DNA of 7,950 nt from Candidatus Gottesmanbacteria bacterium RIFCSPHIGHO2_01_FULL_46_14 (GCA_001780895.1 MFJJ01000028.1:1057-9006); one strand, 5' to 3'; numbered from the stretch's first letter, positions 1 through 5,325 are shown. A program made the numbers and translations. Notes: generated by a model not told the origin, from the letters alone.

Positions 1-1
1 T

Positions 2-1063
2 ACTCATGGGGTCATTAAGACGCCGGCGTTTGTGCCGGTGGGGACGCAGGCGACGGTCAAATCACTCACGCCGGAAGAACTGGATACCCTTGGAGTTCAA
101 CTCTTTTTCGTCAATACCTACCATATGTATCTCCGGCCGGGGATTGAGGTGATAGAAAAACTTGGAGGACTACATAAGTTTATGGGATGGAAAGGGCCGG
201 TCATTACCGATAGCGGAGGATTTCAAGTATTTTCCCTTGGAGCAAAAAAAAGCGATGATGGAGTAGAGTTTCGCTCGCATTGGGATGGAACATCTCATGT
301 GTTTACGCCGGAAAAGTCCATAGAAATTCAAAAGAAATTGGGTGCGGACATCATCCTTGCGTTTGACGATTGCACGCCCTATCCGGTAACGCACGGGCAA
401 GCCCGTCGTTCACTTTCCCGAACACATGCGTGGGCGACGCGGAGTTTAGACGCCCATTTGTCATTCCGGCCGAAGAGCCGGAATCCAGAGGGGAAAACAT
501 GGATCCCGGGTCAAGCCCGGGATGACAAAACGAATTATCAGGCGTTGTATGGATCAATACAGGGGAGTGTGTATGAGGATTTGCGAAAAGAATCAGCGGA
601 GTTCATAGGCGCAATGGATTTTGACGGGATTGCTATCGGAGGGGTTGCTGTGGGGGAGAGTAAAAAAGAAATGGTCGATGTTCTCGACTGGGTAGGGCCG
701 ATTCTCCCGGATAAAAAGCCGCGGCATCTCCTGGGAGTCGGGGAGATCGATGACATTTTTGCCCTTGTCGAGCGGGGTATCGATACTTTTGACTGCGTGC
801 AGCCGACGCGTCTTGCCCGGATGGGAAAATTGATGGGAAAACCCGCGATAGATATTACAAAAAAACAATATGCACGAGATTTGACTCCGATAGAAGGCGG
901 CTTTTCGCGTGCCTATTTACATCATCTTTTTAGAGTTCATGAACTTTTGGGCTATAGACTTGCGACCATTCATAATCTCCATTTCGTCCACAGATTGGTT
1001 GATGATATACGGGAGTCAATTACCAAAGGCAGTTTTCTTGAACTTAAGGATGAGTGGATATAG
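2..1063 (+). CDS. tgt: tRNA-guanine transglycosylase (Tgt), 5'-truncated by window edge
   Basis: Exchanges guanine-34 of GUN-anticodon tRNAs for preQ1/queuine in the cytoplasm. The reading frame is open from base 2 (THGVIKTPAF, then VPVGTQATVKSLTPEEL), so the true start lies upstream; the GTG at 32 is internal. Family motifs are clear: TDSGGFQVFSL near 200-235 with the general Asp, FDDCTPYP near 361-384, GSIQGSVYEDLR near 550-585, GIAIGGVAVGE near 625-660, and GIDTFDCVQPTR with the nucleophilic Asp codon at 791-793. There are two oddities. About 24 residues encoded by 458-528 come from a palindromic repeat inserted before GSIQG. The CxCxxC zinc motif that normally precedes SRAYLHHL is missing: the protein reads DLTPIEGG then FSRAYLHHL (893-925), although the later zinc His (TIHNL) remains. 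Identity is certain; activity is uncertain. Confidence 0.95.
   Translation, partial: THGVIKTPAFVPVGTQATVKSLTPEELDTLGVQLFFVNTYHMYLRPGIEVIEKLGGLHKFMGWKGPVITDSGGFQVFSLGAKKSDDGVEFRSHWDGTSHVFTPEKSIEIQKKLGADIILAFDDCTPYPVTHGQARRSLSRTHAWATRSLDAHLSFRPKSRNPEGKTWIPGQARDDKTNYQALYGSIQGSVYEDLRKESAEFIGAMDFDGIAIGGVAVGESKKEMVDVLDWVGPILPDKKPRHLLGVGEIDDIFALVERGIDTFDCVQPTRLARMGKLMGKPAIDITKKQYARDLTPIEGGFSRAYLHHLFRVHELLGYRLATIHNLHFVHRLVDDIRESITKGSFLELKDEWI
458..528. repeat. Palindromic repeat element inserted in frame in tgt
   Basis: A 71-bp element is bounded by TTGTCAT (458-464) and its reverse complement ATGACAA (522-528). It contains two perfect hairpins: ATTCCGGC (463-470), a 6-nt loop, GCCGGAAT (477-484); and ATCCCGGG (503-510), a 5-nt loop, CCCGGGAT (516-523). 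Read on the minus strand it gives CHPGLDPGS...GSSAGMT, the typical conceptual translation of the dispersed 'CHPGLDPGS/VIPAKAGIQ' repeats of many bacterial genomes. On the plus strand it encodes an added segment (SFRPKSRNPEG...QARDDKT) without breaking the frame. Only one copy is visible here; its family membership is recognised by pattern, not by a search. Confidence 0.85.
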
Positions 1064-1072
1064 AATACGTGT

Positions 1073-1225
1073 ATGGGACAATTTGGCGGCTACTATAAGG
1101 GAGACAAGAAAAAGCTCAAGAAAACAGACCTCGAAAAAAAGGCACAAAAACAGTTTGGCGGCAGCAGCACGTCTTGGCAACTGCCTCAGGTTGAGATCAT
1201 CAAGAAAGGGAAAAAAGAGTGGTGA
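1073..1225 (+). CDS. Small Lys-rich protein, 50 aa, unknown function
   Basis: The ATG at 1073 opens a 50-residue frame starting MGQFGGYYKGDKKKLKK and ending VEIIKKGKKEW. It starts 9 nt after the tgt stop and in the same frame, and its TGA overlaps a GTG start of the next gene as GTGA (1222-1225). The protein is strongly basic (about 14 Lys), with a Gly/Tyr-rich head, a helical-looking Lys/Glu centre and a hydrophobic LPQVEII patch. There is no signal peptide or membrane segment and no clear Shine-Dalgarno in the 9-nt gap, so it may depend on re-initiation after tgt. A nucleic-acid-binding role would fit its charge but is only a guess. Support for its being real comes from tight packing between two genes and the coupled overlap. 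Confidence 0.6.
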   Translation: MGQFGGYYKGDKKKLKKTDLEKKAQKQFGGSSTSWQLPQVEIIKKGKKEW

Positions 1226-2115
1226 GGCGAGGGCGGCGGTATATTGGACTATGTATTCTTCTGTTTTTCATTGTTGGTGGGTTCGTGCTCTGGACGCTGT
1301 ACAAAAGGGACTCGGCGGGTCTTGGCCAAATAAATGTGGCTATCGACGGAGACCCGATCATTATTGCTTCGTGGCAACCGGATGGCGAAAGACTCGTGAT
1401 CGTGACGATTCCGGCTTCATTCACCGCTCAAGCGGTACGGGGTTTGGGGAGATATCCCGTCGGTTCACTTTGGCAACTGGGTAGCATGGAGGGATTATCC
1501 GGTGACGTCTTTAGGCAAAGTTTGGAGGAGCTGATCGCACTTCCGATTCAATGGTCCATGAGCGGAATATCTCAATCAGAGCTTTTTTCACTTCGTTCCC
1601 TCCCTCGGGTATTATTTGGGGAAATTAAAACAAATATGTCCTTTGCCTCATATCTTGCGGTATGGTGGAAAGTTTTGACCATAAGCCGGGATCATATTGT
1701 AGAAATTCCTTTGGGTGCGTCTGTTGTGACCGATGAGTCTCAAGCAGATGGAACGAATACAGCTGTCATTAGTTTGGAAGCAGTCGACAGAGCACTGACC
1801 GACGAATTTGAGCTCCCATCGATCCGGGATGAAAAGCTGACAGTCGCCGTCAGCAATACGACGGCAACGGCGGGACTTGCCGAGCACGTTGCCCGAATGA
1901 TAAACCGCATTGGTGGCAACGTCACTGCCCTTGGCAACGAAGACGTGAAACTAGGGGGGTGTCAGATTCGGGGGACACAGAAACACTTGGATTCAGTAAC
2001 GTCCCGGGTGCTTACCCGAATTTTTGATTGTGAGCCCGTTGTATCGGAGGGAGAAGCCTATGCAGATATAGTTGTCGCCGTAGGAACTCGTTACGAATCG
2101 CGGTTTGTGCCTTGA
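1222..2115 (+). CDS. Membrane-anchored LytR C-terminal domain protein
   Basis: The GTG at 1222 is preferred over GTG 1219 because it makes a 4-bp GTGA overlap with the upstream small gene and has AAGGG (1206-1210) upstream; this gives 297 aa. An Arg-rich start is followed by one membrane segment (about residues 7-27, IGLCILLFFIVGGFVLW), so the bulk should lie outside the membrane. The last about 94 residues fit a LytR_C domain: TVAVSNTTATAGLAEHVA, a RIGGNV turn, and a final strand ADIVVAVG. The middle part (about 35-110: IIIASWQPDGERLVIVTIP, then LEELIALPIQW) resembles a very divergent LytR-CpsA-Psr core, but I see no convincing Arg/Asp active-site set. It is plausibly an envelope protein. 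The 3' end overlaps the convergent TPR gene by 25 bp. Confidence 0.75.
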   Translation: MRRGRRYIGLCILLFFIVGGFVLWTLYKRDSAGLGQINVAIDGDPIIIASWQPDGERLVIVTIPASFTAQAVRGLGRYPVGSLWQLGSMEGLSGDVFRQSLEELIALPIQWSMSGISQSELFSLRSLPRVLFGEIKTNMSFASYLAVWWKVLTISRDHIVEIPLGASVVTDESQADGTNTAVISLEAVDRALTDEFELPSIRDEKLTVAVSNTTATAGLAEHVARMINRIGGNVTALGNEDVKLGGCQIRGTQKHLDSVTSRVLTRIFDCEPVVSEGEAYADIVVAVGTRYESRFVP

Positions 2116-2846
2116 AGATCTGGCGAGGCTGGTTCGATTTCGTCTTCACCAGTCGGCGTGACATCGGGACCCTCTCCGTCCCGGTTCGGTCGGGAAGGGG
2201 AAAGAGGGGGTTGTGACGCCGTAAATGATGGAGAGTTGGCAAATTGGCTTCCGCGTTCCAGTTCCCGGATAATGACGGTAAGAAAATTTTTTCCTATACT
2301 TTTAACGTGTACCTGATACCGATTTCCCCCGTTTAAAAACTTGAGGAGTTTAAAGGATAGATCGTCGGGCAAGGCACCAAGATATGCATTTTTTCCTGTT
2401 CGAATTTCCACACAGTGATTGCGAGGCTTAAGCGTTACTTCTTGGCCGGAGGTGAGGGTCAAGAGCATATGGGCCGGAGGCGGATTGACGAGAGCAACAA
2501 TTTTTGTCTTTCCCGGCTCTTCCAAAAAAAGGAGGGGAGATAGGTTCTGTCCGACTGGTGCGCTTACGTCTTTTCGTTTGAGTGTCGTAAGCCGTTTGTT
2601 GTTTTTGAGAGCAATCTGATTGTATGGGTCGATTTTGAGTGCCTGTTCGAATATCCGTTTTGCATGGGTGATTTGACCGAGTTTCATGAACGCAAACCCA
2701 AGTCGATTGATGGCGTCTATATCGTCTTTATCCATTTTAACAAGCTCACTATTAATGATAGTTGCTCCTTTCCAGTTTTGCCTAAGAGCTTGAGCGATTG
2801 CGGATTGCGGGGTTATGGAATAAGAAGCGTTGGCCTGTTTGGGCAT
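2091..2846 (-). CDS. TPR-repeat protein, unknown function
   Basis: A 251-aa protein if it starts at ATG 2846 (MPKQANASYS). ATG 2864 and ATG 2918 are in-frame alternatives; none has a clear Shine-Dalgarno. I prefer 2846 because a promoter candidate would place transcription start at or next to it. About residues 16-40 and 41-76 form two tetratricopeptide-like helix pairs; the second is clear (INRLGFAFMKLGQ, then AKRIFEQALKIDPYN). A basic linker leads to a beta-rich domain with LTLTSGQEVTLKPRNHCVEI, GKNAYLGALPDDLSFKLLKFL and VHVKSIGKNFLTVIIREL. It ends in a Pro/Ser/Asp/Glu-rich, probably disordered tail. TPRs usually mediate protein-protein contacts; the partner is unknown. It is divergent from yebC and overlaps the LytR_C gene tail to tail. 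Confidence 0.8.
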   Translation of the reverse strand: MPKQANASYSITPQSAIAQALRQNWKGATIINSELVKMDKDDIDAINRLGFAFMKLGQITHAKRIFEQALKIDPYNQIALKNNKRLTTLKRKDVSAPVGQNLSPLLFLEEPGKTKIVALVNPPPAHMLLTLTSGQEVTLKPRNHCVEIRTGKNAYLGALPDDLSFKLLKFLNGGNRYQVHVKSIGKNFLTVIIRELERGSQFANSPSFTASQPPLSPSRPNRDGEGPDVTPTGEDEIEPASPDLQGTNRDS

Positions 2847-2853
2847 GCTCGTG

Positions 2854-2881
2854 AGTGTATCCATTTCTTGAGAAAAGTCAA
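2854..2881 (-). promoter_or_regulatory. Promoter candidate for the TPR gene
   Basis: Read on the minus strand: TTGACT (2881-2876), a 16-nt spacer, TACACT (2859-2854), then 7 nt to ATG 2846. Transcription would begin at or beside that ATG, giving a leaderless message. The -10 is only 4/6 to consensus. Confidence 0.35.
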
Positions 2882-2896
2882 GGGAGGGGATAGAAT
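2868..2896 (+). promoter_or_regulatory. Promoter candidate for yebC
   Basis: TTGAGA (2868-2873), an exact 17-nt spacer, and TAGAAT (2891-2896); each hexamer is 5/6 to the sigma-70 consensus. The -10 ends 10 nt before the yebC ATG, so the 5' leader would be only about 3-5 nt. It overlaps the opposing TPR promoter candidate. Confidence 0.55.
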
Positions 2897-2906
2897 TACA
2901 GTTGCT

Positions 2907-3455
2907 ATGTCCGGACATTCGAAGTGGAGCAAGGTAAAACACCAGAAAGCAGGGACCGATGCGACCAAAAGCAGCGAGTTTACCAAGGCCAGCCGTGCAA
3001 TCACTATGGCGGTAAAGCTCGGTGGAGGGGTGACTGATCCTGGTGGTAATTTTCACCTCAGGTTAGCCATAGAAAACGCAAAGTCAGTCAATATGCCCAA
3101 AGATACGATCCAGCGGGCGATTGAACGAGCGGCAACGAGTAAGGAGCACATGGAAACGGTAGTGTATGAAGGATATGGCCCGGGAGGAATTGCCGTTATT
3201 GCCGAGGGTGTCACGGATAATAAACAACGGACTTCTGCCAATGTGAAGCATCTGTTTGATCGTAGCGGCGGCTCGCTTGCCAGCCCCGGAGCGGTGAACT
3301 ATTTATTTGAGCGTGTAATGCTTGGGGAAAGAAAAATCATCTTTCGTCCGTTGTTTCGTCTGGATGTAACCCCGGAGGTAGCGGGGGAGGTGGCGAATCT
3401 CCTCAATGCCCTCTTAGATCTTGAGGACATCGCAGAAGTTTATACAAATCTATGA
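2907..3455 (+). CDS. yebC: YebC/TACO1 family protein, internally shortened
   Basis: YebC-family proteins act in the cytoplasm as transcriptional regulators or as helpers of translation through difficult peptide stretches. The start is fixed by the conserved MSGHSKWSKVKHQK N-terminus; the frame stays open upstream to 2664 but this is not used. Domain 1 and the start of the central part are normal (FTKASRAITMAVKLGGG; NMPKDTIQRAIERA; YEGYGPGGIAVIAEGVTDNKQRT; GAVNYLFER, about residues 1-136). After YLFER the sequence jumps to a C-terminal piece ending ALLDLEDIAEVYTNL. The total is 182 aa, against about 240-250 normally, so roughly 60 residues of the alpha/beta insert are missing, in frame. TGA overlaps an ATG as ATGA (3452-3455). 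Identity is certain; the deletion is inferred from family knowledge. Confidence 0.93.
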   Translation: MSGHSKWSKVKHQKAGTDATKSSEFTKASRAITMAVKLGGGVTDPGGNFHLRLAIENAKSVNMPKDTIQRAIERAATSKEHMETVVYEGYGPGGIAVIAEGVTDNKQRTSANVKHLFDRSGGSLASPGAVNYLFERVMLGERKIIFRPLFRLDVTPEVAGEVANLLNALLDLEDIAEVYTNL

Positions 3456-3509
3456 ATGGTCTTGTGAGCACGCCATTTGTTGTTAAAGTGTCCAGGCGCT
3501 GGAAGCGTT

Positions 3510-3514
3510 GGGAG
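3510..3514 (+). promoter_or_regulatory. Ribosome binding site choosing start 3521
   Basis: GGGAG lies 6 nt before ATG 3521. The alternative ATG 3452, which overlaps the yebC stop, has no comparable site and would add 23 mostly basic residues before the first membrane segment. Confidence 0.45.
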
Positions 3515-3520
3515 CGGCAC

Positions 3521-4303
3521 ATGACCGTCTCCAAACGGCAATTATTTGTTATTATCACCGTCATTCTAACGATCGTATTAGTGCTTACGCAGCTCGTTTC
3601 GGGTGAATTTCGCTATCCGATGGTTGCGCTTTTGTCGCTCGCGGCATATTTTTTATCCGCGTTTGGCCTGCGTGAGGATCTCAAAGGAATCGAGTGGATG
3701 AGTCTTTTGATTCTCCCCACGCTGTTTACGACTGCAACTGCGCTGTTTTATTTTCTATTGCCGGTCCGCTGGCTTACGAGATTACCCGTTGCAGCGCTCT
3801 ATGCGGTTGGTATGTATGCGTTACTGTTGACAGAAAATATTTATAATGTCGCCGCCATTCGAACCATCGCGCTTTTGAGAGCAGCCCATTCGGTTGGTTT
3901 TGTGCTGACGCTTGTTACATATTTTTTACTCACGCAAACGCTTCTGGCGTTTCGATTGTGGGCTTTTCCCAATATGCTTCTTGTGGGTGTATTAGGTGGC
4001 GTATTTGCATTTCAATCGCTCTGGGCGATGGAACTTGAATCACAGGTAAGTAAACGCGTGTATCTGTTTTCTCTTGTTGTTGCCGTTATTCAGATGGAGC
4101 TTGCCTGGGTGTTATCATTTTGGCCTATTAGGACAACGTTATTAGCACTTTTTTATACCACAACGTACTACGGTATTACGGGACTCGCGCAACAGTACCT
4201 AACCGAACGCCTCTACAAGCGCACCATTATCGAATTTATGAGCGTCATGGCGATTGTGTTTCTGATTGTCCTTTTTACCGCGCGTTGGCGGGATCCCATA
4301 TAG
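3521..4303 (+). CDS. Polytopic membrane protein, about 9 TM segments, unknown function
   Basis: 260 aa from ATG 3521 (MTVSKRQLFVIIT), chosen for the GGGAG site; ATG 3452 would give 283 aa and an ATGA overlap with yebC. Hydrophobic segments lie at about residues 8-26, 31-49, 58-81, 85-105, 120-143, 146-168, 176-200, 202-222 and 232-252, separated by short loops, several with Arg/Lys (for example LLPVRWLTRLP, LTERLYKR). I see no transporter, protease or transferase motif and do not recognise the family with certainty; it resembles the uncharacterised multi-spanning proteins common in Patescibacteria. It is probably cotranscribed with yebC. No intrinsic terminator follows. Confidence 0.75.
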   Translation: MTVSKRQLFVIITVILTIVLVLTQLVSGEFRYPMVALLSLAAYFLSAFGLREDLKGIEWMSLLILPTLFTTATALFYFLLPVRWLTRLPVAALYAVGMYALLLTENIYNVAAIRTIALLRAAHSVGFVLTLVTYFLLTQTLLAFRLWAFPNMLLVGVLGGVFAFQSLWAMELESQVSKRVYLFSLVVAVIQMELAWVLSFWPIRTTLLALFYTTTYYGITGLAQQYLTERLYKRTIIEFMSVMAIVFLIVLFTARWRDPI

Positions 4304-4408
4304 TCTTGCCGGGGTAGGGAAGTGATATAGTTTGATGTAGAACTTAGCCTCAGAACTAAAAACTATAGGGTATACCCAGTCTCGACTCGACGTCTTCGGC
4401 GAGGCGGG

Positions 4409-4462
4409 TGTGGATAATTATTTTCACGGAATTTGGTTCGACATTTCACAACCTGTTCACAA
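4409..4462. promoter_or_regulatory. DnaA-box-like cluster
   Basis: TGTGGATAA at 4409-4417 is a perfect TTATCCACA DnaA box on the minus strand. It is followed by two plus-strand TTCACAA motifs (4445-4451 and 4456-4462), of which the TGTTCACAA context is box-like. A TTTTCAC also occurs at 4421-4427. The TTCAC cores are spaced 22 and 11 bp, that is, on the same helix face. A single perfect 9-mer can occur by chance, so a DnaA role is inference. Confidence 0.35.
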
Positions 4463-4474
4463 GGCCCGGCCTTG
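4460..4474. repeat. Inverted repeat, 6-3-6
   Basis: CAAGGC, CCG, GCCTTG forms a perfect short GC-rich hairpin about 160 bp after the membrane gene. There is no T-run after it, so I do not call it a terminator. Confidence 0.5.
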
Positions 4475-4492
4475 TTGGGGTGCTCCGATTGA

Positions 4493-4507
4493 GTACACTC
4501 TGTGTAC
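4493..4507. repeat. Inverted repeat, 6-3-6
   Basis: GTACAC, TCT, GTGTAC is a perfect operator-like dyad; no adjacent gene uses it obviously. Confidence 0.5.
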
Positions 4508-4576
4508 GGAAATTATCGCTTTAGATTGTTACTACGCTCTAAATTTTAGTATGCCATATATAAATGTCGCATAATC

Positions 4577-4600
4577 CAGCCTCAAAAATGAGTATTTAGC
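4577..4600 (+). repeat. Degenerate 24-bp repeat, copy 1
   Basis: It begins CAGCCTCAAAAATG and ends TTTAGC, and matches copy 2 (4665-4688) at 17 of 24 positions without gaps. Related AGCCTCA cores occur at 4346-4352 and, inverted, at 5081-5087. Confidence 0.4.
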
Positions 4601-4664
4601 GCATTAGAACAGTCTGAAAAAGAACCGAATATTGAGTGATTTACTAGTCTAAAAGTTAGAGTGC

Positions 4665-4688
4665 TAGCTTCAAAACTAATAGTTTAGC
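4665..4688 (+). repeat. Degenerate 24-bp repeat, copy 2
   Basis: It begins TAGCTTCAAAACTA and ends TTTAGC, 88 bp after copy 1. An inverted pair, CTCTAAATTTTAG (4537-4549) and CTAAAAGTTAGAG (4649-4661, 12 of 13 complementary), brackets copy 1. Confidence 0.4.
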
Positions 4689-4776
4689 TTGTTGTTATGC
4701 TCCAAATATACGTATCCATAAAACACCCGAAAGAGGGATTTGTTTTTCTCATATCGTGCCTCTCTATGCGTACGAT

Positions 4777-4791
4777 ACGTCTGTAAGACGT
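4777..4791. repeat. Inverted repeat, 6-3-6
   Basis: ACGTCT, GTA, AGACGT is a perfect dyad, the third 6-3-6 palindrome of this intergenic region. Confidence 0.5.
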
Positions 4792-5072
4792 GTAACGAAG
4801 ATAGCCACTCTCCGTGCTGAGATGCTCTCTTGCTGATCTCTCGCTCATTTGGGGCGCTTGAGGGTAGAAACCTGAATAGTCGCACAATAATACTTTTGCG
4901 ACGTGTATCCATGACTGCAATGTATCAAATCATTTGTTTCTTTCTCTCATCTCTAAACTCATAATTCTTACTCGGCCCGTCGGAAAAAGCCAAATTGCCT
5001 ACTGCTTCGTTAACTAAGACGATACATTGTATGTCTCGGGAGCCAGCAAGCCATCCTAGGTCACTACAGAGG

Positions 5073-5084
5073 CTCAAATTTGAG
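5073..5084. repeat. Perfect 12-bp palindrome
   Basis: CTCAAATTTGAG, flanked by GAGGCT on the left and GGCT on the right; it includes an inverted AGCCTCA core shared with the repeats near 4346 and 4578. Confidence 0.5.
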
Positions 5085-5169
5085 GCTAAATTTACTGATG
5101 TTTCTTACGTCGGTGGCAGTTTAACAGTAAGGTACCATGAGAACGGGTTATTCGAGTCATAGTATATTT

Positions 5170-5197
5170 TTGACGAACGAATTCATAGACAAATAAT
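5170..5197 (+). promoter_or_regulatory. Promoter candidate 1 for xer
   Basis: TTGACG (5170-5175), a 16-nt spacer, AATAAT (5192-5197); both hexamers are 5/6 to the sigma-70 consensus. The transcript would carry the 38-nt hairpin at 5237-5274 in its leader. Confidence 0.4.
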
Positions 5198-5208
5198 AAA
5201 TGTGGGTC

Positions 5209-5237
5209 TTGACAAATTTCATGACGTCGCACATCAT
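5209..5237 (+). promoter_or_regulatory. Promoter candidate 2 for xer
   Basis: A perfect TTGACA (5209-5214), a 17-nt spacer, and a weak CATCAT (5232-5237). The -10 touches the first base of the inverted repeat at 5237, so a protein bound there would block it. Confidence 0.4.
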
Positions 5238-5274
5238 AGATTATGAGAACGTTATAAAAACGTCTCATAATCTA
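5237..5274. repeat. 38-bp inverted repeat upstream of xer
   Basis: The left arm TAGATTATGAGAACGT (5237-5252) pairs with the right arm ACGTCTCATAATCTA (5260-5274) except for one bulged A; the loop is TATAAAA. There is no T-run, so it is not an intrinsic terminator. It lies 47 bp before the xer ATG and overlaps a promoter candidate, fitting a recombinase binding/autoregulatory site or an RNA hairpin in the leader. A 28-bp window over its left part (5224-5251) matches E. coli dif at 15 of 28 positions, mainly CGCA and TTATG; that is suggestive only. Confidence 0.75.
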
Positions 5275-5295
5275 GTCGCAGTTGTTACGACGTTT

Positions 5296-5325
5296 ATGAA
5301 TCGTCGCAAAACTGCTCCTTTATGA
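5296..5325 (+). CDS. Possible 9-aa leader peptide before xer
   Basis: ATG 5296 opens MNRRKTAPL, and its TGA (5323-5325) overlaps the xer ATG (5322-5324) as ATGA. A 10-bp direct repeat TTTATGAATC surrounds both start codons (5293-5302 and 5319-5328). The xer start has no visible Shine-Dalgarno, so coupling would be useful. It may instead be chance. Confidence 0.2.
   Translation: MNRRKTAPL

Larger units (their letters stand above)
4304..5321. other. 1-kb AT-rich intergenic region rich in palindromes
   Basis: No gene I can support lies here. Hand counts of sample 60-nt blocks give about 32% GC (4501-4560) and 28% (5161-5220), against 48% inside tgt (181-240). It contains DnaA-box-like motifs, short perfect inverted repeats, degenerate direct repeats, six GTCGCA hexamers counting both strands, two promoter candidates, and a long inverted repeat before xer. 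I looked for tRNA, tmRNA, RNase P and SRP RNA signatures and found none. Two overlapping minus-strand open frames at 4676-4920 look spurious. Confidence 0.7.

Noticed and set aside
909..1484. Plus-strand open frame of 191 codons
   Set aside because: It runs across the tgt end, the small Lys-rich gene and the LytR_C start in another frame; its sequence has no domain pattern.
2664..2906. Upstream in-frame extension of yebC
   Set aside because: The conserved YebC N-terminus MSGHSKW begins at 2907 and the extension is antisense to the TPR gene.
3484..3603. Third-frame reading VQALEALGAAHDRL…, suggestive of a gene remnant
   Set aside because: It is bounded by a stop just upstream, is under 45 codons, and overlaps the well-supported membrane gene.
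4460..4474. Possible intrinsic terminator after the membrane gene
   Set aside because: The stem is only 6 bp and is followed by TTGGGG rather than a T-run; it is also about 160 bp from the stop codon.
4676..4920. Two overlapping minus-strand open frames of 78 codons each
   Set aside because: They cover the same DNA in different frames, have no ribosome binding site, no recognisable motif, and lie in palindrome-rich AT-rich DNA.
5145..5162. TTCGA with flanking bases recalling a tRNA T-loop
   Set aside because: The flanking 5-mers do not pair and no acceptor, D or anticodon stem can be placed around it.
5237..5274. Inverted repeat read as an intrinsic terminator
   Set aside because: It is AT-rich, has no trailing T-run, and lies between promoter candidates and the xer start.
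4304..5321. CRISPR array or structured housekeeping RNA in the intergenic region
   Set aside because: There are no regularly spaced identical repeats, and no RNase P, tmRNA or SRP signature motifs were found by eye.
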